64,000 bases of DNA from Rhizobium sp. BT03. Its GTDB lineage: Bacteria; Pseudomonadota; Alphaproteobacteria; Rhizobiales; Rhizobiaceae. The first letter of the stretch is position 1, and every line of letters starts with the position of its first letter. The stretch covers positions 186,001 through 250,000 of the forward strand of contig NZ_CP125643.1 of NCBI RefSeq assembly GCF_030053155.1. Reading direction: 5' to 3'. Of this stretch, positions 17,850 through 27,117 are shown in pieces. The notes under the pieces were generated by a model that was not told where the DNA came from, made no database searches, and worked only from the letters and a program-made list of their open reading frames with translations. The translations under genes and the position numbers were made by a program.

Positions 17850-18890
17850 ACAAGATGGTGGCGAATGGGAACGTAGGGTCGTCGCCTCGATCGCCAAGAA
17901 ATTGAAAAGGGGCCAGCGAGGAGCGCCTTTTGGCTCGCATCGCCGGGTCCGCGATCAAGGCCCTCGACGGAGCGGTGCCGAAATTGCCGAACAGGCGATA
18001 CTTTCGGCTCTGGTCCGCAAATACGAGACTGGCGGTTCCTAAGCAGCGAGCCCAGGCGGTGCCACGTTCCTCCTACGGCATTTCATTATCCACGCATGTT
18101 GCCGAGGCTGCTGAGCCTGCTCGAATTCCGGAACAATGCAGCACATCGGGTCCGCCATCGCGGCGCTGGAATGGCTCAAGCGTCTGATCGACGAGGACGA
18201 CAGACGGATCGACCCGTATCGATCCGAGACCTGGCTGTAGGCCTGAAGGCCTAGCATCCTGCCGTATTTCACGTTTACCAGGGCGTGGCCTTGTCCCTAT
18301 TGGCAGATGCTATGGCCGGATGTGTCAAGTAAAAGATCCACCGGATGCGAAAAGAAACACGAGACCTATTGGGCAATGCTTGGGCGGGTCCCGACGCTAT
18401 GGCGATCTCAGACCTGCACTTGTTCCGGCCCAGGCTGTGGCCGACAGCGATCGTCTCGCGGGGCCGTTGCGACAGGAGGATAGCTGGCAAATCTCAAGCT
18501 CACCTCGACATCCGGTTACGCGAGCTTGGCCGCGCCAGCTCGGGCTGTTACGATTCCGGGCGGCTCGATTGCGAAGGCGACGTCCAGACGTGGATGCTGC
18601 GACTGGCTTCTGCGAAGCATTCAGTCATCTGCGTACAGGAGCGCCCTGCGATGAACGTCATCCTCGCAGAAGAGACTAGCTTTGGCCTGCGCATGATGGC
18701 CGATGCCACAGACACCCACACCTTGTGGGTGTTAATCCGTGTTCGACAGTGGCATGTCGAGAGCGAAGCCTACGACCGGGCGCTAGCCAGGGTGGTCGAG
18801 GCGCAGGCGGGGTTACCGATCCATGGGCACTCCGGCTTCGAGCGACGGCCTATTATTTGCCGCCACAGCGCAAGGCGACGGCCCGCGGCA
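17850..18890 (+). pseudogene. Tn3-family transposase (TnpA) remnant
   Basis: Broken plus-strand frames recall the C-terminal half of Tn3-type TnpA. LPRLLSLLEFRNNAAH lies near 18095. Near 18605-18830 I read FCEAFSHLRTGAPC, then FGLRMMADATDTHTLWVLIR, then QWHVESEAYDRALARVVEAQ. Several frameshifts separate them. No terminal repeats of a Tn3 element were identified. Confidence 0.65.
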
Positions 18891-19108
18891 CCAAGCGGCG
18901 CATCCGCGCCCACTATCGTGCGGAGGGCCACCAACAATTCACCAGGTTTCAGAGTGAATCAGCAGCAACAAAAATCGACGGCAAACTCGATGGGGGCTAC
19001 GCGGATGGGGGCGCGCTTACTGAGCGCCGAGTCTCAACTGTACCGTCGCCACCGAACTTTGGAGCTGTCGATCCTGTTCAGGACGTTCATTCAGAACCCT
19101 ACTCGGTT

Positions 19109-19124
19109 TGTCGTGCTTGCGACA
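19109..19124 (+). promoter_or_regulatory. NifA upstream activator site
   Basis: TGTCGTGCTTGCGACA is an exact TGT-N10-ACA site with good dyad symmetry. It lies 94 bases upstream of the -24 element at 19218, within the usual distance for NifA activation. Confidence 0.75.
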
Positions 19125-19217
19125 GCGTGATGTGCGGTTTGGCACGTCTCGGCGCTCTAGGGCAGCCATTGAATAACATACAGAACAGTTTTCTGATGCT
19201 TTTCGCTCCTTCTGCAT

Positions 19218-19232
19218 TGGCACGAATCTTGA
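19218..19232 (+). promoter_or_regulatory. Sigma54-type promoter with one -12 mismatch
   Basis: TGGCACGAATCTTGA has a perfect -24 half; the -12 half reads TTGA where TTGC is expected. The decayed nifH promoter at 24785 has the same TTGAA -12 half, so this may be a local variant. The transcript would start near 19243, about 70 bases before the peptide gene. Confidence 0.6.
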
Positions 19233-19311
19233 ACCTTTTTGTTGCGCGCCGCTAGGAGCTCCCAACGGGGACCTTGGCATCTTCTCAATCCAGCTCTGAA
19301 CGGAGACACCA

Positions 19312-19437
19312 ATGATGAACAACATGGCAGCCTATCGTGTAACCGAATTAACCCCTCAAGAAGCAGCTGAAACCTCCGGAGGTTGGTATTTTTGGGTTTA
19401 CTTGTTTTTGCGACGTTACGGACACTTGTTTGGTTGA
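19312..19437 (+). CDS. Double-glycine leader peptide, predicted secreted aromatic peptide
   Basis: The 41-residue peptide divides into a 24-residue leader ending ELTPQEAAETSGG and a 17-residue core WYFWVYLFLRRYGHLFG. The GG pair, acidic leader helix and leucine at -12 fit leaders cut by C39 peptidases. The core has two tryptophans, three tyrosines, three phenylalanines and two arginines, so it should be membrane-active or strongly hydrophobic. GGAG lies at 19302 before the double ATG. Eighteen bases after its stop begins the HlyD gene, followed by the C39 exporter, so it is the natural cargo. It may be a bacteriocin, a signal to plant or sister cells, or a precursor for further modification; no modifying enzyme is adjacent. 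Confidence 0.8.
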   Translation: MMNNMAAYRVTELTPQEAAETSGGWYFWVYLFLRRYGHLFG

Positions 19438-19455
19438 TAAGCGAGCTGGCTCTCG

Positions 19456-20637
19456 ATGGCTCCTAGTGACTACAGACTAGCAGTTCCCCTTTCTGCTGAA
19501 ACGGCCAGCTGCATCGCAGAAAGCATACTGGCGCGACGATCAGGACGATCCTTGAGCATTTATAGGGCGATCTTGCTCTTCGTCGCCGCGGCATTTGGCT
19601 CACTGCCACTCGTTACCATACCGGTCTCCATGCAGAGTGTCGGTACTATTCGCCCGATCGTGGAGAAGACGCCCCTGATAGCGCCCGTCTCCGGACGCAT
19701 CTCCCGTGTCCTTGCCTTTGAGAACGATGTCGTTGCTAAGGGGAAGGAAATAATCGCCTTTGACGATCATGTAATCGAGGAAAAGCTCAGCGGGGTTTTA
19801 GCCGACATTCATGCCAAGAGCGATCTTGCCCATGACTTCCAAACGCTGATTTCTTCCGGCGCAAGGCTCAGCGTCTCGCCCCCCCTCCAAACCGAATCCG
19901 CGACGGCTGAAAGGGTGCATTTTCTCAACTTGCTGCGCGAGAACCAAAATGCGCGCAGTAACGCCGCGGCGGAACTCGACCGCGCAAAGCGACTTGTCTC
20001 GGCTGCTGCGGCGCCGGCGAAGACCGTTGACGAGAAGGCTTTCGCTCTCCAAAATATCGAGGTCCAAGGCGAGATCCTCGTGCGACGCAAAACCGCTGAT
20101 TGGAACCAGAAGCTCCTTGATGCTAACCTGCGCTTAAAGGAACTCACGGCCACCTTGCATCAGCTCGAGCACGAACGGGACCTGCACCGCATCCGCGCCC
20201 CAGTATCGGGTGCTCTCGAGCAGTTCTCCGGCCTCGCGCACGGAAGCTACGTGCAGAGCGGGCAAACCGTTGGTTGGATCTCGCCGAACGACGATCTGGT
20301 GGCGGAAATCTACGTCTCCCCCAACGACATTGGCTTTGTGCAGCCTGGTCAGCCGGTGCGGCTCCAAGTGGATGCCTTTAACTACAACCAATGGGGTGTC
20401 ATCAAAGCAAGGGTGGTCGAGGTGGCGCAGGACTTCACTCTGCATGACGGGAACCCGGTCTTCAAGGTCCAGTGCGCGCTCTCTCGCAGCGAACTCGCGC
20501 TGAAAAGCGGGGCCATCGGCCACCTGAAGAAAGGCATGACCGTGCGGGCTCGCTTTCTGTTGGCCAATCGCACTCTCCTGCAACTGCTCTACGACGAGGC
20601 AGACGATTGGCTCAACCCGATGCTGGCGGGGCGCTAA
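19456..20637 (+). CDS. HlyD-family membrane fusion protein of a peptide exporter
   Basis: The 393-residue protein has one N-terminal membrane segment (about residues 36-56), a split lipoyl domain (PLIAPVSGRISRVLAFENDVV and later HRIRAPVSGALEQF), a coiled-coil hairpin between them and a beta-barrel region (AEIYVSPNDIGFVQPGQPV). Such proteins link an inner-membrane ABC exporter to an outer-membrane channel. The gene sits between the peptide gene and the ABC exporter gene. No outer-membrane TolC-type gene is nearby, so a channel from elsewhere in the genome would be needed. Confidence 0.9.
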   Translation: MAPSDYRLAVPLSAETASCIAESILARRSGRSLSIYRAILLFVAAAFGSLPLVTIPVSMQSVGTIRPIVEKTPLIAPVSGRISRVLAFENDVVAKGKEIIAFDDHVIEEKLSGVLADIHAKSDLAHDFQTLISSGARLSVSPPLQTESATAERVHFLNLLRENQNARSNAAAELDRAKRLVSAAAAPAKTVDEKAFALQNIEVQGEILVRRKTADWNQKLLDANLRLKELTATLHQLEHERDLHRIRAPVSGALEQFSGLAHGSYVQSGQTVGWISPNDDLVAEIYVSPNDIGFVQPGQPVRLQVDAFNYNQWGVIKARVVEVAQDFTLHDGNPVFKVQCALSRSELALKSGAIGHLKKGMTVRARFLLANRTLLQLLYDEADDWLNPMLAGR

Positions 20638-20664
20638 TATTGTCCCAACAGCCAGCGAGCCTCC

Positions 20665-22812
20665 ATGTCGAGTAAGGCCATTAAGTTCAAACAGCGTGAC
20701 ATCACGGATTGCGGCGCCGCCAGCCTCGCATCTGTCGCAGCCTTCTATGGCTACAAGTTGCCATTGGCGCGCATCCGCCAGTATGCGTCGACCGACCGCT
20801 CCGGTACGAGTGTGCTGGGGCTCACGGAAGCGGCGCAGAAGCTGGGCTTCATCGCGAAAGGCGTCAAAGGTGGCTTCGACAGCCTGTACAAGATCCCCAA
20901 GCCCGCTATCGCGCACGTCGTCAAGGAGGACCTGCACCATTTCGTAGTGGTCCATGCGATCGACGCCAAGTGGGTCATCGTCATGGACCCGGCCTTGGGC
21001 GAAATCTGCAAAGTGCCGCATCAGGAATTCATGGAGCAATGGACCGGCGTTCTGGTTTTGCTGGTTCCGGCAGACACATTCAATCGTCGAGACGAGACCA
21101 CGTCGCCCCTCGCCCGATTCGCCCGCCTACTCGCGCCACACCGCACGGTGATGGCGCAGGCTCTCGTCGGCGCTCTTGTGACGACCGTCCTCAGTCTCTC
21201 GACGGCGATCTACGTTCAGAAGATCGTTGATCACGTGATCCCAGCGGGAAACCGCAACCTGCTCAACTTGATGAGCATCGCAATGCTGCTGATCCTAGCG
21301 ATACAGATCCTGATCAACCTCCTAAGAGGCCGACTCGTCCTGCAGACGGGGCAGAAGATCGACGTATGCTTGATCCTCGGCTATTACAATCACATCCTGG
21401 CCCTGCCCCAGAAGTTCTTCGATAGCATGCGCATGGGAGAAATCGTGTCGCGCATGAACGACGCTGTGAAAATCAGGAGCTTCCTGAACGACGTTTCGAT
21501 AAACATGTTTGTTGACATTTTAATGATACTGTTCTCGTTCGGAATGATGTTCATCTATTCCTGGAATATTGCTTTGATCGTGGCGCTCGCCATTCCAATG
21601 TACATCCTGGTATATTGGGCCATCAATCGGATGAATCGAAATCTCCAACGAGTCATCATGGAAAATGACGCCAAACTCGAGGCGCAACTGGTAGAATCAC
21701 TCGGAGCTGTCTCCACCATTAAGACTTCCGGCGTCGAGAGCTTCGCAAACTTCAAAATGGAGACCCGCTTCGTAAAGATGCTGCATTCCGTCTACAGCTC
21801 CGGGCTGATCTCAATCTGCGGCGACAACGCCTCGACGTTGCTGTCGGTCCTGTTCACCATCGTGCTGATGTGGTTTGGAACCACGCTTGCGCTCGAACAG
21901 GCCGTCACGCCCGGCGAATTGCTGTCCTGCTATACGTTGCTTGGCTATATCACCCGGCCGGTCGCCCGCCTGATCCAGACCAACCGGATCGTTCAAGACG
22001 CGTTTATCGCGGCGGATAGACTTTTCGAGATCTTTGAACTGGAGTCGGCAAGCAGCAGCGGCATCGATGCTACGAAGACCGATCTCGGAGATATTCGCCT
22101 GGAGAACGTCACATTCCGCTATGGCGCGCAGGCGGAGGTTTTCAGCGATCTAAGCGTCTCCTTTCGCCAAGGAGAGTTGACGGCCGTCGTGGGTGAGAGC
22201 GGCTCGGGCAAAAGCACCCTTGCGGCTCTGCTGCAGAATGTCTACCAGCTTGAGGATGGATGCATTCGGATCGGCCAATATGCCCTCCAGGATTTCTCGA
22301 GCGCATCACTGCACAAGGTCATGGCTGCAGTACCGCAATCGATAGACGTCTTCTCCGGTTCCGTGATCGAGAACATCGCCCTGGGCGAGTTCGAACCGGA
22401 GTTCGATAAGATCGTACGCATCTGTGATCGAATAGGACTGCGGGAGTGCATCGAGCGCTGGCCCGGGCGGTTCCAGGCCCATCTGGGCGAGAACGGGGTT
22501 CGCCTCTCCGGAGGTGAGAAGCAGCGCCTCGCATTGGCTCGGGCCCTGTACCGGGATCCCGACGTTCTAATCCTTGACGAAGCGACCTCCTCTCTGGACT
22601 CGGCAGCCGAAGAATTTGTGCTGCGGGTTGTTGAGGATCTGTCTCGCGCTGGGAAGACCATCATAGTCATCACTCATCGGTTGAGCACCGTTCGTGGGGC
22701 GGACAATATTGTGGTCCTGGACAAGGGGCGGGTCATTGAGGAGGGAAAGCACGCTGACCTAGTGAGAACTGATGGCCCTTACGCTCGATTATGGCGGGCG
22801 CCAAGGTCGTGA
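20665..22812 (+). CDS. Peptidase-containing ABC exporter (C39 family, PCAT)
   Basis: The 715-residue protein combines three domains. The N-terminal C39 cysteine peptidase has cysteine 16 in TDCGAAS, histidine near 91 in HHFVVVH and aspartate near 108 in DPALG. A six-helix membrane domain spans about 155-440. The nucleotide-binding domain has Walker A GESGSGKST near 509, signature LSGGEKQR near 614 and Walker B VLILDEATS near 636. All catalytic residues are present. It should cut the leader of the peptide at 19312 after its GG pair and export the core. The three genes follow one NifA/sigma54-type promoter. The end of the gene abuts a truncated IS3 copy. Confidence 0.95.
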   Translation: MSSKAIKFKQRDITDCGAASLASVAAFYGYKLPLARIRQYASTDRSGTSVLGLTEAAQKLGFIAKGVKGGFDSLYKIPKPAIAHVVKEDLHHFVVVHAIDAKWVIVMDPALGEICKVPHQEFMEQWTGVLVLLVPADTFNRRDETTSPLARFARLLAPHRTVMAQALVGALVTTVLSLSTAIYVQKIVDHVIPAGNRNLLNLMSIAMLLILAIQILINLLRGRLVLQTGQKIDVCLILGYYNHILALPQKFFDSMRMGEIVSRMNDAVKIRSFLNDVSINMFVDILMILFSFGMMFIYSWNIALIVALAIPMYILVYWAINRMNRNLQRVIMENDAKLEAQLVESLGAVSTIKTSGVESFANFKMETRFVKMLHSVYSSGLISICGDNASTLLSVLFTIVLMWFGTTLALEQAVTPGELLSCYTLLGYITRPVARLIQTNRIVQDAFIAADRLFEIFELESASSSGIDATKTDLGDIRLENVTFRYGAQAEVFSDLSVSFRQGELTAVVGESGSGKSTLAALLQNVYQLEDGCIRIGQYALQDFSSASLHKVMAAVPQSIDVFSGSVIENIALGEFEPEFDKIVRICDRIGLRECIERWPGRFQAHLGENGVRLSGGEKQRLALARALYRDPDVLILDEATSSLDSAAEEFVLRVVEDLSRAGKTIIVITHRLSTVRGADNIVVLDKGRVIEEGKHADLVRTDGPYARLWRAPRS

Positions 22813-22915
22813 TCCGTGTAGGCCCTGTCGGCTCGAGGATTGAAAACGGTTGTGAACGTCACGGTTAAGCAGCATGGCAACATTGTCGGCTGTGAACTTG
22901 AAGCGGCGGTGATCG

Positions 22916-23455
22916 GAACGTGGGCGATGGACTTCGTTCACGACCAACTCGCAACGGGTAAGAAACTGCGCGTGCTGACGGTGGTCGACACCTTCTCGCG
23001 CTACGTGCCGGTGCTTGATCCACGTCATAGCTATAGAGGCGAAGACGTTGTGCAAACCCTTGAACGGGTGTGCCAAAAAGCCGGCTATCCGAAAACGATC
23101 CGTGTCGACCAAGGGACCGAGTTCGTGTCGCGCGACTTGGACCTGCGGGCCTATTCCAAGGGTGTGACGTTGGACTTCTCACGCCCCGGCAAGCCGACTG
23201 ATAATGCTTTCATCGAAGCGTTCAATGGCCGCTTCCGTGCAGAATGCCTGAACCAGCATTGGTTCCTGACCCTTGCGGATGCCCGCGAAAAGATGGAGGA
23301 TTGGCGTAGATACTACAATGAGGAAAGACCTCATGGTGCGATCGGCAACAAGGTGCCGATCTCGTTGGTGAATTCGGGAGGCGCAACCAGCCCGCCTCCC
23401 TGAATGAAGCCGGAAAACTCTAGCATCCGGTGGTCCAACGTTTGGGAGCGGTTCA
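22916..23455 (+). mobile_element. IS3-family element, 5' truncated
   Basis: From about 22916 the plus strand matches the OrfB core (WAMDFVHDQLATGKKLRVL) through the full C-terminus ending NSGGATSPPP at 23403, then the end repeat to 23455. OrfA and the first third of OrfB are absent; the open frame from 22840 is fused to unrelated DNA. It supplies the C-terminal residues missing from the copy at 16.7 kb. Confidence 0.85.
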
Positions 23456-23668
23456 GAAATTCTCAGTGGCAGGTCAGACGCCGGATGAAAATTCGGTGAC
23501 AGGTCATTTGAAGGCCAACCACCTACCTTCCTGCCGAACACTGGCAGACCAGAAAACAAGGGGCGCAGCCAATACACGTCGCTTGATCAGTGCTTGTGAG
23601 ATACGCCGGAGCCAAAGAGGAGCCGTAGTGAGTAGTGAACGCACTGTCATGCAGGTTCCTCCATGTCG

Positions 23669-23682
23669 CCCCCCCCCCCCCC
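23669..23682 (+). repeat. Homopolymer of 14 cytosines
   Basis: A run of 14 C lies in non-coding sequence between the IS3 remnant and the DUF269 gene. Its length may vary by slippage or be a sequencing artefact. No gene starts in phase with it. Confidence 0.8.
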
Positions 23683-23774
23683 GCGCCAAGAACGCTAGGG
23701 CACACCCCCGGATTGCTTGATTGCTGGGCAGATTAGCGAAGAATTCCGCCCTATATGAGCCGTTTCAACCGCAC

Positions 23775-24260
23775 TTAAACGCGCGCTACATCTGAATAGG
23801 TCTTAATTGTTGTTAAGCCATTATCGACCAGGCCAGTTCCCGCCTCGGCGAGCTTTTGGAGGTTGTCGAAGCCAAATCGATGTACGTCGCGGAGCGTCTT
23901 CGAGAGTACTACGAGCCGCCCCGCCGTGAGTAATATCCGACCGAATCCCTCATGGTTCACAGTCAACACCGGTGACGCCATCAGTCCGGACTGCTCCTCT
24001 ATAGCAAGTGCTACGGCGGCATAGAAGATCTCAAGCCGCCACTGCACCTCTAGGTCAGGTCCCCCGATGAGAGGAATCGCCCTACGCTGCTGCCTCGTCA
24101 CGATGAAATCACAGAGCAAATCGGTGTCCGATTTCTCTTGCCACAATTCAAAGGTGTCTTGAGCACGCATCAGACGCAAGAGGCACTTAATGAAAGGCGT
24201 GGCGAGAGCATCTTTCTCATCTAATCGAGCATTGTTGGGGACAGGGGTGACGTTTGACAT
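23775..24260 (-). CDS. NifX-associated nitrogen fixation protein (DUF269)
   Basis: The 161-residue protein matches the DUF269 family usually encoded next to nifX: PFIKCLLRLMRAQDTFELWQ, IVTRQQRRAIPLIGG, FYAAVALAIEEQSGLMASP and HEGFGRILLTAGRLVVLSKT. Its exact role in nitrogenase cofactor maturation is unsettled. GGAGG precedes the ATG. Here it stands without nifE, nifN or nifX. About 440 bases upstream, in the same direction, is a nifH fragment with a nif-type promoter, so it may be expressed from that promoter. It differs at several positions from the family consensus as I remember it, and may be a diverging extra copy. Confidence 0.9.
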   Translation of the reverse strand: MSNVTPVPNNARLDEKDALATPFIKCLLRLMRAQDTFELWQEKSDTDLLCDFIVTRQQRRAIPLIGGPDLEVQWRLEIFYAAVALAIEEQSGLMASPVLTVNHEGFGRILLTAGRLVVLSKTLRDVHRFGFDNLQKLAEAGTGLVDNGLTTIKTYSDVARV

Positions 24261-24499
24261 CAGTTAAAATCCTCCTGAGTGTTGGATGCGGTTTGACTAA
24301 GGGCCACACCCGCTTCCGGTAACACCATCCCTTAAAATGGTGCGGCAGATGGGACCTGTGGCGACGCAACTTGGCCCGGACGAATGACATGGCCCCTCGA
24401 AACGGGGCGGCCGCAACAACAACGGCAAGCGGCGGGCAACGCTGGCGGGCTTGACGAAAAGCGCTTCACAAGCGAGATTCCCGTCGCGATAGTCCAGTG

Positions 24500-24700
24500 G
24501 CGGTAGGTTTCGCCGCGAACTCCACCCTCAACCAACCTATTCGCCGCCAGGTGTAAAACCGTGTCTCGGGCTTTCGAATTGAGGATCAGGCGGGGGGTGG
24601 AATCAGCTTTTCGAGGTCGACAAGGACAGTGAGAGTATCTTGAGAGGCCGTGTACTTGCCGATACCCCCTTTTCCGTGCGAACTGATGCAGACCTGCCAT
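24500..24700 (-). pseudogene. nifH: nifH pseudogene (nitrogenase iron protein fragment)
   Basis: From an ATG at 24700 the minus strand encodes a broken NifH N-terminus. The P-loop region reads HGKGGIGKYTASQDTLTVLVDLEK, and in the next frame ADSTPRLILNSKARDTVLHLAA. A serine-to-tyrosine change in the P-loop, several frameshifts and loss of all sequence after about residue 60 show it is dead. Its promoter elements upstream are still visible. Confidence 0.8.
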
Positions 24701-24784
24701 GTATTTTCCCTTCAAGGTTCAAATCGACTTCGACCGGACGCCACACGTTCCACCAGGCGATTGCCCGCCGCGTAGTTCTGGGAG

Positions 24785-24800
24785 TTCAAGACTCATGCCA
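24785..24800 (-). promoter_or_regulatory. Sigma54-type promoter of the nifH remnant
   Basis: The minus strand reads TGGCATGAGTCTTGAA. It has the -24/-12 spacing with one change in each half from the consensus. It lies 85 bases before the nifH remnant start and could still drive the DUF269 gene. Confidence 0.55.
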
Positions 24801-24886
24801 GTCTCCTCCGCTGAGGTTCGGAACACGGCATCTGTATTGTTTCCAGCTTCTTAGCTAGCCCATGAAGAATTGATCGAGGACAACGT

Positions 24887-24902
24887 TGTCGTGAACCGGA
24901 CA
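24887..24902 (-). promoter_or_regulatory. NifA upstream activator site
   Basis: TGTCGTGAACCGGACA is an exact TGT-N10-ACA site, 87 bases upstream of the -24 element at 24800 on the minus strand. Together they form a standard nif promoter layout. Confidence 0.65.
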
Positions 24903-25249
24903 AGACGCGGTGGGGATCGAAGAAATGGCATCCCGGTGCAGCGGCGGAAGCCTATTCTCCGGCCACGTCAGCAACAAATGACACCCGCCGAAGCCGCTCC
25001 GCTCTCAATTCGCGGATTGGGCGCAATGTCCGGCCGCTTGCCGAGGTGCAGCCGGTCGATCTTCTTTGCTTGGCGATCACAGCGCCTCCCAGTGATGGAC
25101 TCCGAGACCCGCATGCATCACTGGCTGGAGCTCCCTTCCTCGACAGTTAGCGCCGTCATTTGGGGGAATGCCGCGGGCAAATGGAATGCGGCATAGGCCC
25201 CCGCGACGCCGGCGACAGCTCAACAACGCTCTGAATTTCCACAGTGAAC

Positions 25250-25680
25250 GGCTGTTAGACGTAGCCGGCAAAGGGGAAGCTCACGAAGATCAGATGGCCC
25301 TTCAGGGCCGGGTCCTGGTCCGATGCCCACCGGATCGACCGGCCGCAAGGTTTTAGGACCGTTTCAACAACCAGCCCCTGGGCGCCTCGGCGGCGTGTAT
25401 CTTAAGTTGCCGGCGTGCGTCGGCCGCGTTCACTCTCTATCCGCACCAGAACACGGCACCCGGGGGATCATGCTGCCGGCACGACCTAGCTGGCCGGTAC
25501 CGTCGGCGCCGGCAAGAGGATGACTGTGGCAGCGGCCGTCATGGAGCAGTGCTGCCTCGGTGTGACCGCTGAGGCGATACTCGCTGTTTCCGGTCATTGC
25601 TTAGCACAGGCCGGAAAAGCGTTTCTGGTACCTTAGCGAACGCTCGCGATTTTAGCAGGGACAACGGGACCTGGCGGCAA
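25250..25680 (+). pseudogene. Possible remnant of a large plasmid helicase/methylase gene
   Basis: The plus strand near 25495-25670 reads GTVGAGKRMTVAAAVMEQ, AILAVSGHCLAQAGKAFL and, after a frame change, LANARDFSRDN. This recalls the Walker A region and next motif of the very large helicase/adenine-methylase-like proteins on rhizobial plasmids. The rest of 24903-25938 shows no gene. The match is by memory only. Confidence 0.3.
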
Positions 25681-25938
25681 GCGGACCCCAAACAAGTGCG
25701 AAGCAAACCGAATCTTTGGCAACCTCAAAGAGGGTGGAGTCGATACCCTGGGGGTCAAGCGCCCGCGTCGTCGCGGAGCATTGGGCGCGAGGGGTTTGCG
25801 GATTCTCGATACGTGATTGGCACATCAGTCGGACCTCAGCCGATCTTCGTGCAAAAGGATCCTTTAAAAATGGGCCCCTTAACGCGTGCCTTGGCATGCT
25901 TGCTTGCTGACGAAGTTTAGGTTGAGAATTGAACACCG

Positions 25939-27117
25939 CTAGTTATTCGCAGGATTGCTCGGCAAACGAACGAGGCGGGGTGGCGTTCCAAGCATGAGCT
26001 GGGACAGATAGGGAATGTCGCGCACGCTCCAGCGAACTGCTAGTGCTACGGCAATGATCATCGTCCCGAGAATTCCCGCCGCGCCAGACCTCATTGTGGG
26101 AGCCCATTGTTCTCCGTATTGTATCAAATCCATGAGACGGAATACCGTAGCCTGCACCAGGTACAACACGAGCGTGCTCTGCCCCACTTCCACGGCGATA
26201 AAGCGAACCACCCGGTTCGAGCGTCCAATTTTCCAGGATTGAAGCAGAATCTCGATCATCACTGCAGAGGCCACTGTCGAGCCAAAAAACATCAGAAGGA
26301 TATCTTTTGCCGACTGCAGATCCTGGATTAAGGCGAGATTGTTGTAGACATAGGTGTCCTCGCGCCACGCCATGAAGCACAAGCTAGCCGCGATAGAGGC
26401 GGACATCATCAGGAGTGGCTTATGATACCGCATTATGCTCGTCCACCAATCTCTCGACTGCGCAAATGAAAATCCCATGCAGAAAAAGGGATAGGTGTAC
26501 TTTATGAGAGGGAATATAGAAAACGTCACGGGGGCAACTGCGACCAGTATGGATGAGACAAGCAAAGAGCGTGCCGACCCGGAGTTGAAGATCGAAATAA
26601 GTTTGACCAAAAGAAAAGAAGCAAACGCAGCCCAGATGAACCAGTATGTGCCGACGAAATCGTGCATGAATTGCAACAGGTTGCCAGGTGCGTCCGGCGG
26701 CCGGGGAAACATGAGCAATTTGACTGCCTCCAAAAGGGTGCACCAGAACAGCGTCGGCACCAGGAGCTGCAGCGCGCGATCACCGATGGCTTGCCTGAAC
26801 GATTTGCCTAGTAGCCCTGATCTAGAGAGATATCCGCTTATCGCCATAAAGAGAGGCATGTGAAACATGTAGATCGATTTGAAGCATGCCGAATCCCAGA
26901 AGCCATCACCCTCGTAAAAGATATATTGTATCAGGTGACCGAAAATCACCAAGACAATGAGTATTCCTTTGGCGAAGTCTAAAGCTAGATCGCGATCGTC
27001 GGCCTCTGGCGCCTCAGGCACTGTCTTTCCACCTACAATTCTTGCTCGCATTCTCAACATCTCACGATGCCTACGGGAGCCTTTGAAAGCGGCATTTTCC
27101 AACCTCTCGTTCATCAT
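25939..27117 (-). CDS. nolL: NolL/NodX-type membrane acyltransferase (acyltransferase family 3)
   Basis: The 392-residue protein has about ten predicted membrane segments from residue 45 onward. It carries the acyltransferase-3 pattern: ALDFAKGILIVLVIFGHL with the conserved histidine, and IYMFHMPLFMAISGYL shortly after. In rhizobia NodX and NolL are enzymes of this family that acetylate Nod factors, NolL on the fucose added by NodZ. The nodZ remnant in this window makes NolL the better guess. I found no nod box between 27118 and 27924, which weakens the assignment. It could instead be a general surface-polysaccharide O-acetyltransferase. Confidence 0.6.
   Translation of the reverse strand: MMNERLENAAFKGSRRHREMLRMRARIVGGKTVPEAPEADDRDLALDFAKGILIVLVIFGHLIQYIFYEGDGFWDSACFKSIYMFHMPLFMAISGYLSRSGLLGKSFRQAIGDRALQLLVPTLFWCTLLEAVKLLMFPRPPDAPGNLLQFMHDFVGTYWFIWAAFASFLLVKLISIFNSGSARSLLVSSILVAVAPVTFSIFPLIKYTYPFFCMGFSFAQSRDWWTSIMRYHKPLLMMSASIAASLCFMAWREDTYVYNNLALIQDLQSAKDILLMFFGSTVASAVMIEILLQSWKIGRSNRVVRFIAVEVGQSTLVLYLVQATVFRLMDLIQYGEQWAPTMRSGAAGILGTMIIAVALAVRWSVRDIPYLSQLMLGTPPRLVRLPSNPANN

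Noticed and set aside
18345..19130. A 261-residue plus-strand gene
   Set aside because: The frame crosses pieces of a decayed Tn3 transposase in other frames and has no coherent domain; the NifA site also lies inside it.
22840..23403. An intact transposase gene beginning at 22840
   Set aside because: The first 25 residues are unrelated flanking DNA; the frame is a 5'-truncated OrfB.
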